DNA of 64,000 bases from Streptomyces lienomycini (GTDB lineage Bacteria; Actinomycetota; Actinomycetes; Streptomycetales; Streptomycetaceae), in contig NZ_CP116257.1 of the NCBI RefSeq assembly GCF_027947595.1, positions 1,178,001-1,242,000 on the forward strand, in the 5' to 3' direction. The notes under the pieces were generated by a model that did not search any database, had not been told where the DNA came from, and saw only the letters and a list, made by a program, of their open reading frames with translations. This document shows positions 33,757 through 42,389 of this stretch, piece by piece. Positions within the stretch are counted from its first letter, which is position 1; the number at the start of each line of letters is the position of its first letter. Made by a program: the position numbers and the translations under genes.

Positions 33757-34872
33757 TCAGAGCCAGCCGTTGCGCTTGAGCGTGCGGTGGATGCCCAGGC
33801 ACATGCCCACCGTGATCGACAGGACCAGCGGGTAGCCGAACTTCCAGTGCGTCTCCGGCATGTAGTCGAAGTTCATGCCGTACACGCCGCACACCATCGT
33901 CGGTACGGCGATGATCGCCGCCCACGAGGTGATCTTGCGCATGTCCTCGTTCTGCGCGACCGACGCCTGGGCGAGGTTGGCCTGGAGGATGGAGTTCAGC
34001 AGCTCGTCGAAGCCGATGACCTGCTCCTGCACCCGCACCACGTGGTCGGCCACGTCCCGGAAGTACTTCTGGATCTCCGGGTCGATCAGCCGCATCGGCC
34101 GCTCGCTGAGCAACTGCATGGGCCGCAGCAGCGGCGCCACCGCCCGCTTGAACTCCAGCACCTCGCGCTTGAGTTGGTAGATCCGGCCGGCGTCCGTGCC
34201 GCGCGGGCTGCCCTTGCGGCCCGGGGAGAACACCTCCGTCTCCACCTCGTCGATGTCGTCCTGCACCGCGTCGGCGACCGCGATGTAGCCGTCGACGACG
34301 TGGTCGGCGATGGCGTGCAGCACCGCCGAGGGGCCCTTGAGCAGCAGCTCCGGATCCTCCTGGAGCCGGTGCCGCAGGGCGCGCAGCGAGCCCTGCCCGC
34401 CGTGCCGGACGGTGATGAAGAAGTCCCGCCCGGTGAAGCACATGACCTCGCCGGTCTCGACGACCTCGCTGTTGGCGGTGAGCTGGTCGTGGTCGACGTA
34501 GTGGACGGTCTTGAAGACCGTGAACAGGGAGTCGTCGTAGCGCTCCAGCTTGGGCCGCTGGTGGGCCTGGACCGCGTCCTCCACGGCCAGTGGGTGCAGC
34601 CCGAACTCCCGGGCGATTCCGGCGAATTCGTCTTCGGTGGGCTCGTGCAGGCCGATCCACACGAAGCCGCCGTCGCGGCGCACCTGGCGCATCGCCGTGT
34701 GCGGGGTCAGCGGTGTGTCGGTCTCGACGCGGGTGCCGTCGCGGTAGACGGCGCAGTCGACCACGGCGGAGGTGGTCCCCGGGTCGCGGGTGGTGTCGTA
34801 GGCGCCGCTGTCCTTGCGCAGCGAGACGCGGGACGGGCGGACCGCGGCGCGCAGGTCACGGATCATCGACAT
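33757..34872 (-). CDS. corA: Magnesium/cobalt channel CorA
   Basis: A 371-residue CorA-family channel. The large cytoplasmic domain spans residues 1-310, with HPLAVEDAVQAHQRPKLERY conserved, and ends in the long helix. Two terminal transmembrane helices carry the signature YGMNF (GMN) selectivity motif between them. It imports Mg2+ along the membrane potential. The start ATG at 34872 follows AAGGAGCCCGCC. The nearby CBS/MgtE_N and DUF1003 genes suggest a magnesium-related cluster; homologue Rv1239c is in the same larger neighbourhood. Confidence 0.93.
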   Translation of the reverse strand: MSMIRDLRAAVRPSRVSLRKDSGAYDTTRDPGTTSAVVDCAVYRDGTRVETDTPLTPHTAMRQVRRDGGFVWIGLHEPTEDEFAGIAREFGLHPLAVEDAVQAHQRPKLERYDDSLFTVFKTVHYVDHDQLTANSEVVETGEVMCFTGRDFFITVRHGGQGSLRALRHRLQEDPELLLKGPSAVLHAIADHVVDGYIAVADAVQDDIDEVETEVFSPGRKGSPRGTDAGRIYQLKREVLEFKRAVAPLLRPMQLLSERPMRLIDPEIQKYFRDVADHVVRVQEQVIGFDELLNSILQANLAQASVAQNEDMRKITSWAAIIAVPTMVCGVYGMNFDYMPETHWKFGYPLVLSITVGMCLGIHRTLKRNGWL

Positions 34873-35416
34873 GGCGGGCTCCTTCGCGACGGGCAGCGAA
34901 CGGGGCCGGTGACGGGTGGAACCACCCGGAATGAGGACGTCCTGGCTACGCGTGTGCGGCGCGTCCACAAAGCGGGGGGCACCGCACCGTCGCGGTGGCC
35001 GACTTCGCTGCTGATTCAGCTGCTGACACGGACCGGCGCGGATCGACAGCGATCGCGTCCGTGGATCGGATCAGGCAAAAGATCAGGCAAAACGAGACGA
35101 AGTGCTCTTCGGTGGGAAAGCGCGCGGACGGAGAGCGGTAGCGGGAGGACCCGGTACGGCTGCGTCAGCGGCCGGAAGAGCGGGTGGTACTGCACGGTCG
35201 ACTTCGGTCCATGCCGCCCACCTCCTCCGGCCGGTCCCTCGTGAGGGACGATCCATTCCCCTTGTTTGGAGGGGTTCCCCGTAGGGGAGTGTTCACAGCG
35301 TCGGGGTTTGATCGCGATGCCCTGCGTGCTGCCCCGAACCGCTGGGCCAGAGTACCAGTCACCCGACGTGTCAAGGCGCCGCTTTGCCTCTTCGCGACGA
35401 GTTCTATGCTCGCGGC
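34873..35416. other. 540-base intergenic region
   Basis: No gene supported. It holds the divergent upstream regions of corA (minus) and the suppressor-of-fused gene (plus), a tandem 12-base repeat GATCAGGCAAAA (35069-35092) and a run of short hairpins (GGAGGGGTTCCCCGTAGGGG at about 35270). I looked for an M-box riboswitch before corA and could not support one. Confidence 0.5.
35405..35410 (+). promoter_or_regulatory. -10 hexamer of the suppressor-of-fused gene
   Basis: TATGCT ends six bases before the ATG at 35417, consistent with a leaderless mRNA; a weak -35 (TTTGCC-like) lies about 17 bases upstream. Confidence 0.5.
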
Positions 35417-36013
35417 ATGGCTGATGTTCTTCCTCTGGTCGAGGCCCGGTTGCACAGCGCGCTGGGTGCGCCGGACGCGCGCGCCGCGGTCACCTTCCTC
35501 GGCACCGACCGCATCGAGGTGCTGCGCTTCCCCGCCGCCGGCCAGGAGGGCGACGTCGTCCGCTACGCCACCCTCGGCATGTCGGCCCAGCCCATGGCGG
35601 ACCCCACGGCCGCGCTCGCCGACCCGGTCAAGGGCCCCCGTGCCGAGCTGGTCCTCTCCGTGCGGGCCGGGGCGGCCGACACCGACAAGGTGCTGCGCCC
35701 CCTCGCCGTACTGGCCGCGTCCCCGCAGGTCGAGGGCGTGATCGTGGCGCCCGGCGCCTCGCTGGACGTCGGTGAGCCGCTGTGGCCGGGGGCCCCGTTC
35801 ACCTCGGTCCTGGTCGCCGAGCCGGGCGGCCTGGTCGAGGACCTGGAGCTGGACGCCCCGCTGGACCCCGTGCGGTTCCTGCCGCTGCTGCCGATGACGC
35901 CGAACGAGGCCGCCTGGAAGCGCGTGCACGGGGCGCCCGCCCTCCAGGAACGCTGGCTGACGCACGGAACGGACCTGCGCGATCCGTCCCGCAGGTCCGT
36001 TCCCCTGGACTGA
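35417..36013 (+). CDS. Suppressor of fused (SUFU) domain protein
   Basis: A 198-residue protein with the bacterial SUFU-like domain: VEARLHSALGAPDARAAVTF, FPAAGQEGDVVRYATLGMSA, GPRAELVLSVRAG and PFTSVLVAEPGGL, then LPLLPMTPNEAAWKR. SUFU-like domains occur as immunity or regulatory proteins in bacterial polymorphic-toxin systems, but no toxin gene is adjacent, so this is an orphan. The length is normal for the streptomycete family. Leaderless promoter. Confidence 0.85.
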   Translation: MADVLPLVEARLHSALGAPDARAAVTFLGTDRIEVLRFPAAGQEGDVVRYATLGMSAQPMADPTAALADPVKGPRAELVLSVRAGAADTDKVLRPLAVLAASPQVEGVIVAPGASLDVGEPLWPGAPFTSVLVAEPGGLVEDLELDAPLDPVRFLPLLPMTPNEAAWKRVHGAPALQERWLTHGTDLRDPSRRSVPLD

Positions 36014-36128
36014 CGCACCGGCGCGACACGACTCACCGGGCCGCCCGGTCGGTTGGCGCCGGCCGGTCCCGGTAGGCACCAGTAGGCACCCGTCGGTGTC
36101 CGTCGGTGTCCGTCGACGTCTGCCGGTG

Positions 36129-37352
36129 TCAGTCGGCGAAGACCGTGACCGAGTCCTCGGTCGCGTGCTTCGGCTCCAGTTCCTCTGCCTCGTGAGTGAG
36201 CGCGCGGCGTCGTACGACGACCACGACCGCGCCGAGCGCGGCGGTCACCGCCGCCACCACGAACGGGATGTGGACGTCGGTCCACTCCTCGATCTTCGGC
36301 GCGAAGAACGGGGCGGCCGCCGCGGCGAACCAGCGGACGAAGTTGTAGCCCGCGCTCGCCACCGGACGCGGCGCGTCCGAGACCCCGAGGGCCAGCTCGG
36401 TGTAGACGGTGTTGTTCACGCCGATGAACGCGCCGGACAGGATCGTGCAGACGATCGCCGTCGTGTGGTTGCCGTAGCCGAGGACCAGCACGTCGGCCGC
36501 GAGCAGCACCAGTGAGCCGCCGAGCACCTTCAGCGAGCCGAAGCGCCTCTGCATGCGCGGTGCCACCAGCACCGAGAAGACGGCGAGCAGCACGCCCCAG
36601 GCGAAGAACACGGCGCCCGACTTGTAGGGGGTCATGTTCAGCACGAACGGGGTGAAGGCCAGCACGGTGAAGAACGTGTAGTTGTAGAAGAACGCCGAGA
36701 CCGCGGCGGAGGCGAGGCCGCCGTGCCCCAGGGCCCTGATCGGGTCGAGCAGCGAGGTCTTGCGGGCCGGCTTCGGCTGCTCCTTCAGGAACACCGTGAT
36801 GCACAGGAAGCCGATCGCCATCAGGAAGGCCGTGCCGAAGAACGGGTAGCGCCAGCTGGCGTCGCCGAGCACGGCGCCCAGCAGCGGGCCGCAGGCCATG
36901 CCGAGGCCGAGCGCGGACTCGTAGAGGAGGATCGCGGCGGCGCTGCCGCCGGCCGCCGCGCCGACGATGACGGCGAGGGCCGTCGAGACGAACAGCGCGT
37001 TGCCCAGTCCCCAGCCCGCCCGGTAGCCGACGAGCTGTCCGACGGTGTCGGAGGTGCCGGCGAGGCCCGCGAAGACGACGACGAACGCCAGGCCCAGCAG
37101 CAGGGTCTTGCGGCCGCCGATGCGGCTGGAGACGAAGCCGGTGACCAGCATCGCCAGCGCGGTGATCAGGAAGTACGAGGTGAACAGGAGGGAGACCTGG
37201 CCGGCGGTGGCGTCCAGGCCCTCGGCGATGGACGGGAGGATCGGGTCGACGAGCCCGATGCCCATGAAGGCCACGACGGACGCGCCGGCGGTCGCCCACA
37301 CGGCCTTGGGCTGCCGCAGGATGCCGCTCGCACCCGCGTCGAAGGAATCCAT
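36129..37352 (-). CDS. MFS transporter, DHA1-like
   Basis: A 407-residue multi-pass membrane protein with about 12 helices. It includes the DHA motif A (VTGFVSSRIGGRKTLL) between helices 2 and 3, and LLGAVLGDASWRYPFFGTAF in the motif C region. It is probably a drug or metabolite exporter. The ATG at 37352 follows GGAGCAAGC; a GTG at 37415 would extend it. The promoter upstream contains an inverted repeat in its spacer. The substrate is unknown. Confidence 0.87.
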   Translation of the reverse strand: MDSFDAGASGILRQPKAVWATAGASVVAFMGIGLVDPILPSIAEGLDATAGQVSLLFTSYFLITALAMLVTGFVSSRIGGRKTLLLGLAFVVVFAGLAGTSDTVGQLVGYRAGWGLGNALFVSTALAVIVGAAAGGSAAAILLYESALGLGMACGPLLGAVLGDASWRYPFFGTAFLMAIGFLCITVFLKEQPKPARKTSLLDPIRALGHGGLASAAVSAFFYNYTFFTVLAFTPFVLNMTPYKSGAVFFAWGVLLAVFSVLVAPRMQRRFGSLKVLGGSLVLLAADVLVLGYGNHTTAIVCTILSGAFIGVNNTVYTELALGVSDAPRPVASAGYNFVRWFAAAAAPFFAPKIEEWTDVHIPFVVAAVTAALGAVVVVVRRRALTHEAEELEPKHATEDSVTVFAD

Positions 37353-37415
37353 GCTTGCTCCAATACCGACGGGACGGTCGGGCGACTCGTCGGGGTGAAT
37401 GGTTGGTGTTTGCAC

Positions 37416-37445
37416 ATAGTAAGTTAGCCCTGCTAATTAATGCAA
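37416..37445 (-). promoter_or_regulatory. Promoter with operator-like inverted repeat
   Basis: On the minus strand TTGCAT (37440-37445) and TACTAT (37416-37421) are separated by 18 bases. Within the spacer is the inverted repeat TTAGC-N3-GCTAA (37424-37436). A repressor there would block the MFS gene promoter. It resembles only half of the IdeR/DmdR iron box. Confidence 0.6.
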
Positions 37446-37536
37446 CATGCACCTAGTTTTGGCCGGTCAGCCCCCGTCCCTCCGGATGGGTGATCGTCCT
37501 TGACGTGGGGGAGCGGGGGTAGGACCGTGGGGCTCT

Positions 37537-38187
37537 ATGAGGGGCGAACCCAGTTGCCCGAAGTGCGGTGGCCGGGTCAGGGCTCCCGGTCTCTTCGCCG
37601 ACTCCTGGCAGTGCGACCTGCACGGCACCGTCCACCCGGTGCAGCCCGTACTCCCGCCCAGCGTCGAAGCGCTCGGCGTCGTGGTGCACCGCACGCAGGT
37701 CCCGGTGTGGATGCCCTGGCCGCTGCCGGTCGGCTGGCTGTTCACCGGCGTGGCCTGCGCCGGCGACGACCGCAGCGGCGGCAGGGCGACCGCCGTCGCC
37801 TGCTCCGGACCCGGCCCGCTCGGCGGCATCGGTGAGCTGATCCTGGTGGCCGAGGAACTCGGCGTCGGCCTCGGCGCGCGGTACGCGGGCCTCGACGCCC
37901 CGGACCCCGGGCCGTACATGGAGGTCGAGAAGCCGCCCCAGGCCAAGGTCCTGGCCGCAGGCCGGCCGACCCCCCTCTGGCATGTCTCCGGCGCCCCCGT
38001 CGACCGCGCCGTCTTCGCCGGGGAGGCCCTCGGGATGTGGCTGTGGGCCGTCGTCTGGCCCGAGCGGGCGGGGCTGCTGATGTACGAGGAGCTGGTGCTG
38101 ACCGACCTGCGGGACGCGGGCGCCGAGGTGGACCTGGTGCCGTGCGGGGCGCTGTCGCCGCGGCTGATCGAGCCGACGGTGCCGTGA
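37537..38187 (+). CDS. DUF6758-like protein with N-terminal zinc ribbon
   Basis: A 216-residue protein. The start has CPKCGGRV, then a second Cys/His pair (QCDLHG), a small treble-clef or ribbon. The rest is an alpha/beta domain of unknown role with PWPLPVGWLFTGVACAGDDR, YMEVEKPPQAKVLAAGRPTP and LPLI-like C-terminus (EELVLTDLRDAGAEVDLVP). The family is common beside the PHP gene in Streptomyces. ATG start; no clear Shine-Dalgarno. Confidence 0.72.
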   Translation: MRGEPSCPKCGGRVRAPGLFADSWQCDLHGTVHPVQPVLPPSVEALGVVVHRTQVPVWMPWPLPVGWLFTGVACAGDDRSGGRATAVACSGPGPLGGIGELILVAEELGVGLGARYAGLDAPDPGPYMEVEKPPQAKVLAAGRPTPLWHVSGAPVDRAVFAGEALGMWLWAVVWPERAGLLMYEELVLTDLRDAGAEVDLVPCGALSPRLIEPTVP

Positions 38188-38322
38188 CCCGCAGGGCGCG
38201 ACCGCGGGGCGCGGCGGTCCGCGTAGGGGGCGCAGGGCTACTGCGGGTGTGACGGCGGGGGGTCGGGTTCCGGTTATCCTTGAGCGTCCCCCTCCGTCCC
38301 GTCACCGCTTGGAGTCAGCGTC

Positions 38323-39180
38323 GTGCGCATCGATCTGCACACCCACTCCACCGCGTCCGACGGCACGGACACCCCGGCCCAGCTGGTGCGCAAGGCCGCC
38401 GCGACCGGTCTCGACGTCGTCGCGCTGACCGACCACGACACCACCCGCGGATACGCCGAGGCCGTGGCCGCGCTGCCCGAGGGGCTGACCCTGGTCACCG
38501 GCGCCGAACTCTCCTGCCGTCTCGACGGCGTCAGCATGCACATGCTGGCCTACCTCTTCGACCCGGAGGAGCCCGCCCTGCTCGCCGAGCGCGAACTGGT
38601 CCGGGACGACCGCGTGCCGCGGGCCCGGGCGATGGTCGCCGGGCTCAACGAACTGGGCGTGCCCATCACCTGGGAGCAGGTCGCCAGGATCGCCGGTGAC
38701 GGATCGGTCGGCCGGCCGCACGTGGCCTCCGCCCTCGTGGAACTCGGCGTCGTGCCGACCGTGAGCGACGCCTTCACCCAGGACTGGCTGGCCGACGGCG
38801 GCCGGGTCTTCGTGGAGAAGCACGAGACGGACCCCTTCGAGGCCCTCCGGCTGATCAAGGGGGCCGGCGGCGTCGCCGTGTTCGCGCACCCGGCCGCCGC
38901 CAAGCGCGGCCGTACCGTGCCGCAGGCCGCGATCGCGGACCTGGCGGCCGCCGGGCTCGACGGCATCGAGGTCGACCACATGGACCACGACGCGGAGACC
39001 CGGGCGCGGCTGCGCGGGACGGCGAGGGAGCTGGGGCTCCTGGTCACGGGCTCGAGCGACTACCACGGCAGCCGGAAGACCTGTGTGCTCGGCGAGTACA
39101 CGACCGACCCCGAGGTGTACGGGGAGATCACGCGACGGGCGTTCGGGGCGTTCCCCGTGCCGGGGGCCGGCGGAGCCTGA
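38323..39180 (+). CDS. PHP-domain phosphoesterase (RNase AM / TrpH-like)
   Basis: A 285-residue PHP protein. The metal motifs are RIDLHTHSTASDGTD, ALTDHDTTRG, TGAELSC, VFAHPAA and GSSDYHG, covering all metal-binding sites. Relatives (TrpH/RNase AM/YciV) hydrolyse 3',5'-nucleoside bisphosphates or 5' RNA ends. GTG start after TTGGAG. It faces the MarC gene downstream with a 64-base gap. Confidence 0.9.
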   Translation: MRIDLHTHSTASDGTDTPAQLVRKAAATGLDVVALTDHDTTRGYAEAVAALPEGLTLVTGAELSCRLDGVSMHMLAYLFDPEEPALLAERELVRDDRVPRARAMVAGLNELGVPITWEQVARIAGDGSVGRPHVASALVELGVVPTVSDAFTQDWLADGGRVFVEKHETDPFEALRLIKGAGGVAVFAHPAAAKRGRTVPQAAIADLAAAGLDGIEVDHMDHDAETRARLRGTARELGLLVTGSSDYHGSRKTCVLGEYTTDPEVYGEITRRAFGAFPVPGAGGA

Positions 39181-39244
39181 ACCGCACCCTCCGCGCGACC
39201 TCCTTCCACTCTTCCCCCTCCTCCGCAAGGCCAGTAGCTCACCC

Positions 39245-39850
39245 ATGTTCGACGTCGCCGTCTTCGGCTCTCTCTTCCTGACCCTTTTCGTCATCATGGA
39301 TCCCCCCGGGATCACCCCGATCTTCCTGGCACTGACCGCCGGCCGCCCCGCCAAGGTGCAGCGCCGGATGGCCTTCCAGGCCGTCTGCGTCGCCGGTGGC
39401 GTGATCACGGTGTTCGGTCTGCTCGGGCACCAGATCCTGGACTACCTGCACGTGTCCGTGCCCGCCCTGATGATCGCGGGCGGGCTGCTGCTCCTGCTGA
39501 TCGCGCTGGACCTGCTCACCGGCAAGACGGACGAGCCGAAGCAGACCAAGGACGTCAACGTCGCGCTCGTACCGCTGGGCATGCCGCTGCTCGCCGGACC
39601 CGGGGCGATCGTGTCGGTCATCCTGGCCGTGCAGAAGGCGGACAGCGCGACCACGCAGGTCTCGGTGTGGGTGGCGATCCTCGCCATCCACGTGGTGCTG
39701 TGGCTGGTGATGCGGTACTCACTGCTGATCATCCGGGTCATCAAGGACGGCGGCGTGGTCCTGGTGACCCGCCTCGCCGGCATGATGCTCTCCGCGATCG
39801 CCGTCCAGCAGATCATCAACGGCGTCACCCAGGTGATCCAGGGCGCGTGA
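39245..39850 (+). CDS. MarC family integral membrane protein
   Basis: A 201-residue protein with about six membrane helices, the MarC signature FVIMDPPGITPIFLALTAG near the N-terminus, and PLLAGPGAIVSVIL. MarC was once thought a multiple-antibiotic-resistance protein but has no proven function. ATG start. A terminator follows. Confidence 0.9.
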   Translation: MFDVAVFGSLFLTLFVIMDPPGITPIFLALTAGRPAKVQRRMAFQAVCVAGGVITVFGLLGHQILDYLHVSVPALMIAGGLLLLLIALDLLTGKTDEPKQTKDVNVALVPLGMPLLAGPGAIVSVILAVQKADSATTQVSVWVAILAIHVVLWLVMRYSLLIIRVIKDGGVVLVTRLAGMMLSAIAVQQIINGVTQVIQGA

Positions 39851-39860
39851 CACGACGGCA

Positions 39861-39896
39861 GGGCCCCCGCACGGTGTTGTTCCGTACGGGGGCCCC
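39861..39896 (+). terminator. Terminator of the MarC gene
   Basis: GGGCCCCCGcACGG pairs with CCGTaCGGGGGCCC around TGTTGTT. It also lies at the end of the convergent small gene. Confidence 0.85.
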
Positions 39897-39919
39897 GCGG
39901 TGTGTGCGAAGGGTCCGCG

Positions 39920-40072
39920 CTACAAGGCCGAGGTGTCGGCCGGGCGGATCCACAGGCGCTGCCCTATGGCGGCGGCCTGCTGAACGATGCGGTTCACGGA
40001 GGCGGCGTCCACGACAGTCGTGTCCACGGGGGTCCCGTCGACGTCGTCGAGTCGCATGACTTCAAAGCGCAT
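39920..40072 (-). CDS. 50-residue conserved small protein
   Basis: A 50-residue ORF (MRFEVMRLDDVDGTPVDTTV, VDAASVNRIVQQAAAIGQRL, WIRPADTSAL). The ATG at 40072 is preceded by GGGAGAGG. The composition is normal for a coding sequence, with third-position GC bias, and I believe close homologues are annotated as hypothetical proteins in streptomycetes. No known function. Convergent with MarC and divergent from the NYN gene. Confidence 0.8.
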   Translation of the reverse strand: MRFEVMRLDDVDGTPVDTTVVDAASVNRIVQQAAAIGQRLWIRPADTSAL

Positions 40073-40233
40073 GGCCTCTCCCTTGATCTGGTCATCCTCC
40101 TGCGGAGAACTACTGGTGTGGCTCCTGGGTCGTCGGTGCCCGGGCTTCCGTAGTGCTCAACGGGTTGCCCGCTACAAACATTCCCTACGCTAAGGAAATT
40201 TTTCGCACGTCTAATTACTGACAGGTAAGTCGC

Positions 40234-40262
40234 TTGTTACCGCGCGATAGGTGTCCGATACA
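40234..40262 (+). promoter_or_regulatory. Candidate promoter for the NYN gene
   Basis: TTGTTA (40234-40239) and GATACA (40257-40262) are separated by 17 bases. A second candidate, TGACCG (40266) and TAGCGT (40289) with 17 bases between, lies closer to the start. Confidence 0.45.
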
Positions 40263-40307
40263 AGACTGACCGGGACCGGTTGTGTTCGTAGCGTGACCGC
40301 CGGGAGA

Positions 40308-41213
40308 ATGGAGGTGATGAACGACGACCACGCGTCCCTGAACGCTCGCATCGATCGCACGAACGAGCTGCTCCACCGCATGCTCGCCGAGGTGGCCAAG
40401 ACGCCCTCCACCCACGCGATCTTCGTCGACGCCGGCTACCTCTACGCGGCGGCGGGGCGACTGGTCGCCGGGACCGAGGACCGCCGGGCCTTCGACCTGG
40501 ACGCCGAGGGCCTGATCGAGGCGCTCATCGACAAGGCCCGCACCATCTTCGCGGACAGCCGCCTGCTGCGCGTCTACTGGTACGACGGCGCCCGCCGCCG
40601 CATCCACACCGCCGAGCAGCAGTCCATCGCGGAACTCCCCGACGTCAAGGTGCGCCTGGGCAACCTCAACGCCAACAACCAGCAGAAGGGCGTCGACTCC
40701 CTCATCCGCTCCGACCTGGAGTCCCTCGCCCGGCACCGCGCCATCAGCGACGCGGCCCTCCTCGGCGGCGACGAGGACCTCGTCTCGGCGGTCGAGGCCG
40801 CCCAGGGGTACGGCGCCCGCGTCCACCTGTGGGGCATCGAGGCCCCCGAGGGCCGCAACCAGGCCGACCCGCTGCTCTGGGAGGTCGACAGCCAGCGCAC
40901 CTTCGACCTCGACTTCTTCAAGCCGTACGTCTCCCGGCGCGCGGCGCACGCCTTCGAGGCGGCGGGCGTCTCGCGTCCGGCCCGCGAGGACGTCCGCTTC
41001 GTGGGCGCGCAGATCGCGGCGAAGTGGCTGGCGGCCCGGGGGCGCGAGTCACTGGTGGAACTGCTCCCGGGGCACCCCTACCTCCCCGGTTCGGTCGACC
41101 AGGACCTGCTGGTGGAGGCCGAGGGGCTGCTGCAGTACTCGCTGCGCGGCCAGGCCGACCTGCGCCGGGCGCTGCGGGACGGCTTCTGGGAGCACTTGCG
41201 GGCGCAGTACTAG
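40308..41213 (+). CDS. NYN-domain (PIN-like) protein
   Basis: A 301-residue protein. The NYN nuclease-like domain has the acidic core AIFVDAGYLYAAAGR, RVYWYDGARRR, QKGVDSLIRSDLESLARHRA and ALLGGDEDLVSAVEAAQ with the expected aspartates. NYN proteins cleave RNA in known cases. The C-terminal 90 residues form an added helical region. Starts at 40308 (ATG), 40314 (GTG) or 40317 (ATG) are all possible. Confidence 0.85.
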   Translation: MEVMNDDHASLNARIDRTNELLHRMLAEVAKTPSTHAIFVDAGYLYAAAGRLVAGTEDRRAFDLDAEGLIEALIDKARTIFADSRLLRVYWYDGARRRIHTAEQQSIAELPDVKVRLGNLNANNQQKGVDSLIRSDLESLARHRAISDAALLGGDEDLVSAVEAAQGYGARVHLWGIEAPEGRNQADPLLWEVDSQRTFDLDFFKPYVSRRAAHAFEAAGVSRPAREDVRFVGAQIAAKWLAARGRESLVELLPGHPYLPGSVDQDLLVEAEGLLQYSLRGQADLRRALRDGFWEHLRAQY

Positions 41214-41227
41214 GAGCCCGCCGGCCT

Positions 41228-42124
41228 TCAGGGAGCGTGCGGCAGGGGTGACGCGGGGTGGTCGTCCCAGAAGTCGGCGAGGGCGCGTGCGGTGGGCAGG
41301 GGCCGGTCGGTGTTGGGGGAGTGCTCGGCGCCGGTGACCACCGTCCGGCGCGCGTCCAGCCGCAGGGCCATCTCGTCCAGGAGGGGCACGGGCCAGGTGT
41401 CGTCGTAGGTGCCCGACAGCACGTGACACGGCAGCGCCAGGGCGGCCAGCTCTGCGACGCGGTCCGGTTCGGTGCACAACTGGTGACCGGTGGCGAGCAG
41501 TTGGGCCGGTCTGGTGCCCAGCCAGCGCTCGCGCAGCCGTTCCGGGTCCGCCGGGCCGTGGGCGGGGGCCGGGGCGCCGGCCTCCTCGGGCGGGCCCATG
41601 GTCTGCATGACCTCCCAGACCTGCGCCATCGTCATCGTGTCGAGACCGTCCCGCAGCAGCTTCACGCGCTGCCGCTGGGACTCGGAGATCCGCGCCGGAC
41701 CCGAGGACATCAGGGTGAGGGACACGAACGGGGCCTGGTCGAGCAGGACGGCGGACCGCGCGATCTGGCCGCCCAGGGAGTGCCCGACGAGATGTACGCG
41801 CGTCCCGAGCGCGGCGACCTGCGCGAGCACGTCCCGTGCCAACTCGGGCCGGGCGTACACCGCTTCGTCGTGCTCGGGCCCGTCCGACTCGTACTGCCCC
41901 CGCCCGTCCACGGCGACCGTGCGGTAGCCGCGCGCACCGAGCGGCCGGTGCAGCAGCGTGAAGTCCTCCTTGCTTCCCGTGAACCCGGGCAGCATCACCA
42001 CCACACCCCTCGGCGCGGCCCCGTCCGCCACGGGCGAGTCGACGACGGCGAACTCACCGCGCGCGGTACGCAACCGGTACGCACGGGCGTCCGGCGGCGG
42101 GCTGAAGGCGGCGTTCCTGCTCAC
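41228..42124 (-). CDS. Alpha/beta hydrolase
   Basis: A 298-residue alpha/beta-hydrolase. The oxyanion region is VVMLPGFTGSKEDFTLLHRP, the nucleophile elbow is LVGHSLGGQIARSA, and the C-terminal His lies in VVTGAEHSPNTDRP. Asp in GTYDDTWPVPLLDEM is the likely acid. The substrate is unknown. GTG start at 42124; convergent with the NYN gene. Confidence 0.87.
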   Translation of the reverse strand: MSRNAAFSPPPDARAYRLRTARGEFAVVDSPVADGAAPRGVVVMLPGFTGSKEDFTLLHRPLGARGYRTVAVDGRGQYESDGPEHDEAVYARPELARDVLAQVAALGTRVHLVGHSLGGQIARSAVLLDQAPFVSLTLMSSGPARISESQRQRVKLLRDGLDTMTMAQVWEVMQTMGPPEEAGAPAPAHGPADPERLRERWLGTRPAQLLATGHQLCTEPDRVAELAALALPCHVLSGTYDDTWPVPLLDEMALRLDARRTVVTGAEHSPNTDRPLPTARALADFWDDHPASPLPHAP

Positions 42125-42224
42125 GGGCAGAGGCTATCGGGCGGAGCGGACGGGTGGAGAGGGCGGCTGGGCCGTGAAGGTGGTGGGAGGTGCGAGAGCC
42201 GCCGGGTGCGGGGTCGCGGGGCAG

Positions 42225-42271
42225 GGCCGCGGGGTGGGGCCGCGGGGTGAGGCCGCGGGGTGGGGCCGCGG
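42225..42271. repeat. 13-base tandem repeats GGCCGCGGGGTGR
   Basis: Three and a half tandem copies, between the hydrolase and the helicase tail, in a G-rich stretch where no gene is seen. Confidence 0.8.
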
Positions 42272-42389
42272 TCGGTCGAGGGGCGCGGCGGGGTGGGCGG
42301 GGTGGGGCGGGGCGGACGCGGAACGGCCGTCGGCCCGGCCCCGCGCAGGTGGCGGGACCGGGCCGACGGCCGGACGAGCGGCGCGAGGA

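Noticed and set aside
34873..35416. M-box or ydaO-type riboswitch before corA
   Set aside because: No conserved riboswitch core could be matched by eye on either strand.
37416..37445. Full IdeR/DmdR iron box
   Set aside because: Only about 11 of 19 positions match and the central spacing is wrong; only one half-site is similar.
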